A stretch of 35,299 nucleotides of DNA. It comes from Mycobacterium asiaticum (GTDB lineage Bacteria; Actinomycetota; Actinomycetes; Mycobacteriales; Mycobacteriaceae). The stretch is from positions 1 to 35,299 of the forward strand of contig NZ_LZKQ01000154.1 in NCBI RefSeq assembly GCF_001668675.1, given 5' to 3'. Of the stretch, positions 31,776 through 35,299 are shown piece by piece. Every line of letters starts with the position of its first letter. Positions within the stretch are counted from its first letter, which is position 1. Position numbers and translations under genes: made by a program. Below the pieces are notes generated by a model, which saw only the letters and a list, made by a program, of their open reading frames with translations, was not told the origin of the DNA and did not search any database.

Positions 31776-31900
31776 ATTCAGTGGTGCGCTGCGGGGCGTT
31801 TGGCGTTTCTGTCGCAGGCGCCGGCCTCGCGCGGACGCGCACATACCCAACAGCGTCTACGCGCAAATCACTCCCGCCTCAATTGATTACAGTGACCCGA

Positions 31901-32617
31901 GTGAGCTTTTTTGACTCAATCCCTCCACCGCCACCTCGTCCCACGCCCCTGCGACGGCCGCGCCCAGCCTGGTGGCCGCCGAATGCGGTTATCCCGAAAT
32001 CAGTCCCCGGCGAGCTTCTGCTGATTCATACCGATGAGGCGGCGGTCTCCATCGGCGACATCTGCGCATACCCGAACGGGTTCGAGTTCGCTGTCCGTGT
32101 GCGGGTGCGTGACAAGGGCGGAGACGGGCCGGGCTGGCATGACCCATTCGACCGCCTTGGACGGCGCGGCGGGCCGACCGCCGGCACTGTGCTACGGCTG
32201 GGTCTTTTGTACGCCGATGGGCGGCGCGGCGCGACCAGCGGCAATCAGGTGCCCGGCGATCCGGAGCACCTGGCGCTGCAGCAGCGCGCAGGCGGCGGGA
32301 GTTACCAGCAGTGGGATGGCAAGTTCTGGGTTCATCCCTTACCACCGGAGGGCCCCGTAACGTTCATAGCGGCCTGGCCTGAATACGTCGCGACGGACGT
32401 AGCGGCAAAGCTGGATGGCGCGGCGATTCGAAGCGCCGCCGCCGATGCGTTGATTTTGTGGCCAGAAGATTCTGAAACGGATCCCGCTCCCGCCCGCGAC
32501 GACGCTCCCGCCCCGGCCAAATTAGGCCCGGGCCTGGGTTGGGGCTGGCAGGGCTCCGGCATGTCCGCAGGATCTTTCGGTCAGATGCCAGGACGCGCTA
32601 CGCCGGGTGACGACTAA
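31901..32617 (+). CDS. Conserved actinobacterial hypothetical protein with proline-rich N-terminus
   Basis: The protein has 238 residues from GTG 31901 (VSFFDSIPPPPPRPTPLRRP). The start is supported by TACAGT seven nt upstream, a leaderless promoter. After the proline-rich lead comes a beta-rich domain: ELLLIHTDEAAVSIGDICAY, then FEFAVRVRVRDK, a LRLGLLYADGRRGATSG strand, and WVHPLPPEGPVTFIAAWPEY. I recognise this layout (MSFFDS.PPPPP, TDEAAV...AYP.GFEF, LPP.GP.TF...WP) as a common actinobacterial protein of unknown function. There is no signal peptide or membrane helix. The C-terminal 60 residues are Ala/Pro/Gly-rich. Confidence 0.8.
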   Translation: MSFFDSIPPPPPRPTPLRRPRPAWWPPNAVIPKSVPGELLLIHTDEAAVSIGDICAYPNGFEFAVRVRVRDKGGDGPGWHDPFDRLGRRGGPTAGTVLRLGLLYADGRRGATSGNQVPGDPEHLALQQRAGGGSYQQWDGKFWVHPLPPEGPVTFIAAWPEYVATDVAAKLDGAAIRSAAADALILWPEDSETDPAPARDDAPAPAKLGPGLGWGWQGSGMSAGSFGQMPGRATPGDD

Positions 32618-32654
32618 CTTGCGTGGTTTCCGGCGGCGCTGACCGCTGACCGAC

Positions 32655-33134
32655 CTACTTAATACGCGGAATGTAGACCCATCCATCACGCAACAACCCA
32701 CTCGGATGCTCGGTAACCACGCCGCGCGCGACACGATCTCCCGGGCGGACGGCCGCGAGCGGGATTGAGCCTTTGAATGTCGACAGCGCGTACGTGGTAC
32801 TGGCGTAGCGGGCGCGGCCGGCACCGTCGAGCTTGCTGTGCTGGCTCGTCTTGACGGCGAACGGACGGGTACCTCCAACCTCGCCAACGATCTCGCCCGA
32901 AACGAGCAGATCGTAGTAGCCGCCGTTGTCGCCGGTGATGTGGAAACGGAAGAACAGCTCGCCGGGACCACCCGGCAGCTGGAGCTCGAAGGCGACGTCA
33001 GGTGCCACCGTCACACTCGCCGTAGCCCGCGTCGGATCGTGTCGGACAAACATTCTTCGCACAAACCACAAGATCGATAGAAGCATCAAGACGCCGAGCG
33101 CGATCGATCCGATGATGATCGTTGTCTCCGACAC
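32655..33134 (-). CDS. Hypothetical membrane-anchored protein
   Basis: The protein has 159 residues from GTG 33134. A single membrane helix near the N-terminus (TIIIGSIALGVLMLLSILWF) is followed by a basic stretch RRMFVRHDPTR, so the rest (beta-rich, FFRFHITGDNGGYYDLLVSG and onward) is probably cytoplasmic by the positive-inside rule. The C-terminus ends RDGWVYIPRIK after a GDRVARGVVTEHPSG segment. I do not recognise the family. The start is supported by a minus-strand TACGTT (plus 33141-33146) six nt upstream, a leaderless arrangement. It converges on the proline-rich hypothetical, 37 bp between stops. Confidence 0.7.
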   Translation of the reverse strand: MSETTIIIGSIALGVLMLLSILWFVRRMFVRHDPTRATASVTVAPDVAFELQLPGGPGELFFRFHITGDNGGYYDLLVSGEIVGEVGGTRPFAVKTSQHSKLDGAGRARYASTTYALSTFKGSIPLAAVRPGDRVARGVVTEHPSGLLRDGWVYIPRIK

Positions 33135-33219
33135 GCACGCAACGTATCAAGGTTCTGCTCCAACACCAGGAACATTGACCGATCCGCGGGGCCACTCGCC
33201 CATAGATCCGCCTAGATGA

Positions 33220-33238
33220 ATTCGTCACTGTGACGAAT
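33220..33238. promoter_or_regulatory. 19-bp perfect palindrome (copy 2 of CGTCAC-N-GTGACG)
   Basis: ATTCGTCAC and GTGACGAAT are perfect inverted repeats around a central T. It lies 155 bp before the DsbA-like gene and 86 bp before the minus-strand membrane-protein gene, so it could control either. The core and part of the flanks match the copy at 31763. Confidence 0.55.
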
Positions 33239-33392
33239 AGTGTTGTGGCGCAGAGCTATTGCGACGTGTGGTCCGACCTGCCGAGTCCCGATCGATGCGT
33301 CAGGATTACCTGAACCGTTGCTGGGTACCCGGGCTGCACATGAGGAACTACCTACACCGCCTGCAACGCGGCGCACGATCCGGTGGCGCACG

Positions 33393-33995
33393 ATGACACG
33401 CATCGACTTCTACTTCGATCCGGTGTGCCCCTTCGCATGGGCAGCATCGCGCTGGCTGCTCGACCAGTCGCGCAGCCGTGATCTCGACGTCAACTGGCAC
33501 CTGATGAGCCTGGCCATACTCAACGCAGGCCAGGCTGTCGACTCGGAGAAAGAGCGCAAGCACCTGGACATGTCGCGTCAACTGGGGCGCGTCGTGCTGG
33601 CCGCCGTCGAAGTCAGCGGTCCCAAATTGACCGAACCGGTGTACTCCGCTCTTGGCCGGCATCTTCACGAGGCAGGCGACGACATGACACCACAGCTAGT
33701 CGGCGAGATCCTGTCCGAGTGCGGAGTAGACAGCACCCTAGCCGAGGCAATGTTCGATGACGAGCGTGACGACGCGCTTACCCTTGCGCACCAAGAGAGC
33801 CAAGACGCCCTCGGTGATACGGGCGGCTGCCCGATCCTCTGCATTGACGATGCCTGCTTTTTCGGCCCCGTGCTGACCGGGATCCCTACCGGCCGCGAGG
33901 CCGACGGCCTGTTCGATGCGTTGATGACGCTCGCCCACACTTCGACCTTCGCCGAATTTCAGCGACCGCACGACGGGCCGCCGGCGTTCAACTAG
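33393..33995 (+). CDS. DsbA-family thioredoxin-fold protein, mycothiol-dependent nitroreductase-like
   Basis: The protein has 200 residues from ATG 33393. It has FYFDPVCPFAWAASRWLLDQ at the N-terminus, NWHLMSLAILN, and a cis-proline region GGCPILCIDDACFFGPVLTG ending IPTGREADGLFDALMTLA. This order matches Rv2466c, the mycothiol-dependent nitroreductase of M. tuberculosis that activates certain prodrugs, as I remember it. The active-site motif here is CPFA, so only one cysteine is present where Rv2466c is described as having two. No signal peptide is seen; it is cytosolic. Mycothiol-linked reduction of small electrophiles is a fair guess. No strong Shine-Dalgarno was seen; the upstream extension to 33240 crosses a palindrome flank and is unlike the family. 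Confidence 0.85.
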   Translation: MTRIDFYFDPVCPFAWAASRWLLDQSRSRDLDVNWHLMSLAILNAGQAVDSEKERKHLDMSRQLGRVVLAAVEVSGPKLTEPVYSALGRHLHEAGDDMTPQLVGEILSECGVDSTLAEAMFDDERDDALTLAHQESQDALGDTGGCPILCIDDACFFGPVLTGIPTGREADGLFDALMTLAHTSTFAEFQRPHDGPPAFN

Positions 33996-34019
33996 GCCGT
34001 CTCGGGTTGAGCCCCTGCG

Positions 34020-34085
34020 GCCGAGTGTGCATTGCACGACGGGACACGCCGACGAAGCGTCGCGGGATGCACGTTCGGCAGCGCC
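34020..34085. repeat. Hairpin repeat, copy 1
   Basis: The outer arms GCCGAGTGTGCAT and ATGCACGTTCGGC pair fully if G-U pairs are allowed. An inner stem CGACG-AAG-CGTCG lies between them. The sequence is repeated 131 bp downstream with one 4-bp insertion and two substitutions. It is 25 bp after the DsbA-like stop, so it may act as a terminator. Confidence 0.65.
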
Positions 34086-34150
34086 TATGCGACGACTGAG
34101 ACCCTTCGCCGAGATCGACGATCGCAAGACCGGTTCACCTCAAGGGCCCG

Positions 34151-34220
34151 GCCGAGTGTGCATTGCACGACGGGACACGCCCGCCGACGAAGCGTCGCGG
34201 GATGCACGCTCGGCAACGCC
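34151..34220. repeat. Hairpin repeat, copy 2
   Basis: It is nearly identical to copy 1, with CCGC inserted before the inner stem and changed right-arm bases (GCTCGGC for GTTCGGC). The change leaves the outer stem pairable, now with one G-U pair instead of two. That is compensatory-like variation and suggests the folded structure matters. Confidence 0.65.
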
Positions 34221-34302
34221 CCATAAGCCGACTCGGATATTCTCAGCAAACTCTGAATACCGCAATATTGCTCACTTCTGAGAAATTCTTAGCGTGATGC
34301 CT

Positions 34303-34318
34303 TGTGGCTTAGATCACC
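34303..34318. promoter_or_regulatory. CRP-like site upstream of the PPE gene
   Basis: TGTGG-CTTAGA-TCACC matches 8 of 10 defined bases of the CRP consensus TGTGA-N6-TCACA, including spacing. It is 285 bp before the PPE start, far for direct activation unless there is a long leader. A chance match is possible. Confidence 0.3.
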
Positions 34319-34602
34319 CTGAGAGGGCTATCCGCGGCGGGGGTTTGTAGTCAAATGGGGGCCGATGCTCGCCGGCCGAACCTGAGAGAAATTCACAGGA
34401 AGGCCGGGGCTGCAACGAATCTGCTGGTTATCGTGCCTGCGGACCTGATTTGACCCGAGGGTCAATTCCGCTACGGACACGAATCTAATGTATTCACACA
34501 CTCAATTCGGTATCGCATGGCATTATCGGCCCGTATCGGATGGCTCTGTGCATGCGGCAAAGATGCAGCCGGAGCGACGCGACACGGAAAGGGTGACCCG
34601 AC

Positions 34603-35299
34603 ATGAGCTTCCTGATGCTGCCACCAGAAATCACCTCGGCTTTGATGTTCTCCGGTGCGGGTTCGGGTCCAATGCTGGAAGCGGCTGCGGCGTGGCAGTC
34701 ACTGGCCTCCGAATTGGACTCGGCGGCAGAATCGTTCTCCGCACTGACCTCGGAGCTGACCGCCCAGGCGTGGCAGGGTCCAGCGGCTCAGGCCATGGCA
34801 GCAGCGGCAACGCCGTACGCCAATTACTTGGCGACGGCGGCCGCCCAGGCAGCGGGAACCTCGTCGCAGGCACAGGCCGTCGCAGGCGCATTCGAAGCGG
34901 CACTGGCCGCCACGGTTCACCCGGCGCTGATCTCGGCCAATCGCTCGAACCTGGTGTCGTTGGTGTTGTCGAATCTGTTCGGGCAGAACGCGCCGGCGAT
35001 CGCCGCGATTGAAGGCATCTACGAGGAGATGTGGGCCGCCGACGTGGCCGCGATGCTGGGTTATCACAGCAGCGCGGCGGCGGCCGTCGCGCAACTGGTC
35101 TCGCCGGCGGCAACCGCGTTGCCCAGCTTCGGTTACGGCAATGTCGGGGAAGGCAACATCGGGTTCTTCAACACCGGAACGCTGAACTTCGGGATCAACA
35201 ACACCAGCCCGTTCTTCACCCCCACCGACCCGATCACCACCTTCGGCGGCTTCGGCATCGGCAACAACGGCACCGACCTGGTCGGGGCGTTCAACGCCG
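34603..35299 (+). CDS. PPE family protein, PPE-MPTR type, N-terminal part (3' end outside window)
   Basis: The frame starts at ATG 34603 ([20 protein letters not shown]) with GAAAGGG upstream, and is open to the window end, giving 232 residues. Pro7-Pro8-Glu9 is the PPE motif. The helical PPE domain of about 180 residues follows, with the WQG turn ([13 protein letters not shown]), the [20 protein letters not shown] helix and the [20 protein letters not shown] segment. From about residue 183 the sequence becomes [20 protein letters not shown], the start of the N-x-G-x-G-N-x-G repeats of the MPTR subfamily. MPTR PPE proteins are found in slow growers and are exported by ESX-5. No PE partner is upstream in the window. 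Confidence 0.93.
   Translation, partial: MSFLMLPPEITSALMFSGAGSGPMLEAAAAWQSLASELDSAAESFSALTSELTAQAWQGPAAQAMAAAATPYANYLATAAAQAAGTSSQAQAVAGAFEAALAATVHPALISANRSNLVSLVLSNLFGQNAPAIAAIEGIYEEMWAADVAAMLGYHSSAAAAVAQLVSPAATALPSFGYGNVGEGNIGFFNTGTLNFGINNTSPFFTPTDPITTFGGFGIGNNGTDLVGAFNA

Larger units (their letters stand above)
31206..31900. other. Degenerate intergenic region, 695 bp
   Basis: No intact gene could be supported. It holds a TetR-like C-terminal remnant at 31275-31451, a short palindrome GACATAATGTC at 31484-31494 and the palindrome CGTCACAGTGACG at 31763. Short open frames on both strands between about 31450 and 31850 match nothing I know. A TACAGT leaderless -10 box for the next gene is at 31888-31893. 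Confidence 0.5.
33996..34602 (+). other. Long intergenic region before the PPE gene, 607 bp
   Basis: No coding sequence could be supported. The first 225 bp contain two copies of a hairpin repeat (separate entries). The middle is less GC-rich than the surroundings and includes a near-palindrome CTGAGAAATTCTTAG at about 34278 and a CRP-like site. The last part has the PPE ribosome-binding site GAAAGGG at about 34587. It may hold a long 5' leader. Confidence 0.5.

Noticed and set aside
31489..31850. Overlapping small open frames (94 codons plus, 72 codons minus)
   Set aside because: No recognisable domain, no ribosome-binding site and Arg/Ser/Thr-rich translation; not supported as genes.
34355..34430. 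Possible TPP or c-di-AMP riboswitch before the PPE gene (GAACCTGAGA-like words)
   Set aside because: Only a few short words match; the other conserved blocks of either riboswitch are missing.
1..35299. CRISPR array, tRNA, rRNA or insertion sequence
   Set aside because: No regularly spaced repeats, no tRNA-like cloverleaf and no transposase or terminal inverted repeats were seen; the only repeats are the ones listed.

Overview
The window is a piece of a high-GC actinobacterial chromosome, almost certainly a slow-growing, non-tuberculous Mycobacterium. The evidence is a PPE gene at each edge (a PPE-SVP type C-terminus at the left and the N-terminus of a PPE-MPTR type protein at the right), a secreted Culp-type cutinase, a WhiB4-like iron-sulphur regulator, a KasA-like ketoacyl synthase, a rifamycin ADP-ribosyltransferase (Arr), a PknD-like receptor kinase and several mazEF/vapBC-type modules. 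No tRNA, rRNA, insertion sequence, prophage or CRISPR array was seen. All comparisons with named M. tuberculosis, M. smegmatis, B. subtilis or E. coli proteins are from memory, not from a search.

Layout. 1-5.7 kb: PPE-SVP end with an unusual SHOCT-like tail, a strong bidirectional hairpin, cutinase, a PucR-type regulator divergent from a large SRPBCC/zinc-ribbon/class III nucleotidyl cyclase across an AT-rich island, a secreted protein with three WWDP repeats, and an F420/FMN split-barrel protein. 5.7-16.5 kb is mostly housekeeping or metabolic: HrpA helicase, YihY/BrkB membrane protein, glucose-6-phosphate dehydrogenase, an M42 peptidase, an aldo/keto reductase, a CitE-like lyase, and a cyclic-nucleotide-binding domain fused to a ribbon-helix-helix. 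16.5-21.7 kb: a spore-photoproduct-lyase-like radical SAM enzyme with a second M42 peptidase, a WhiB4-like regulator, a secreted FKBP, Arr, and a KasA paralogue whose nucleophilic cysteine is replaced by aspartate.

21.7-27 kb is accessory in character: a MazEF-like pair, an ATP-grasp ligase overlapping a NylB-like serine hydrolase, a small secreted protein, a crotonase and a Phd/PIN (VapBC-like) pair. 27-34.6 kb holds a PknD-like kinase with a duplicated, apparently dead kinase domain, then a patchwork of remnants (MazF tail, TetR tail), a bestrophin-like channel, small membrane or hypothetical proteins and a DsbA-like protein. Two copies of one palindrome flank part of this stretch. Two copies of a hairpin repeat precede the right-hand PPE gene.

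Functional threads. Cyclic nucleotide signalling is represented by a cyclase with all catalytic residues and by a separate cyclic-nucleotide-binding RHH protein. Several genes carry a TANNNT box 6-7 nt before an ATG or GTG, the arrangement expected of leaderless mycobacterial transcripts, and these help fix starts. The best candidates for undescribed biology are the CNBD-RHH protein, the pseudokinase-kinase-propeller receptor, the Cys-to-Asp KasA paralogue, the ATP-grasp/NylB pair and the photoproduct-lyase/M42 pair.
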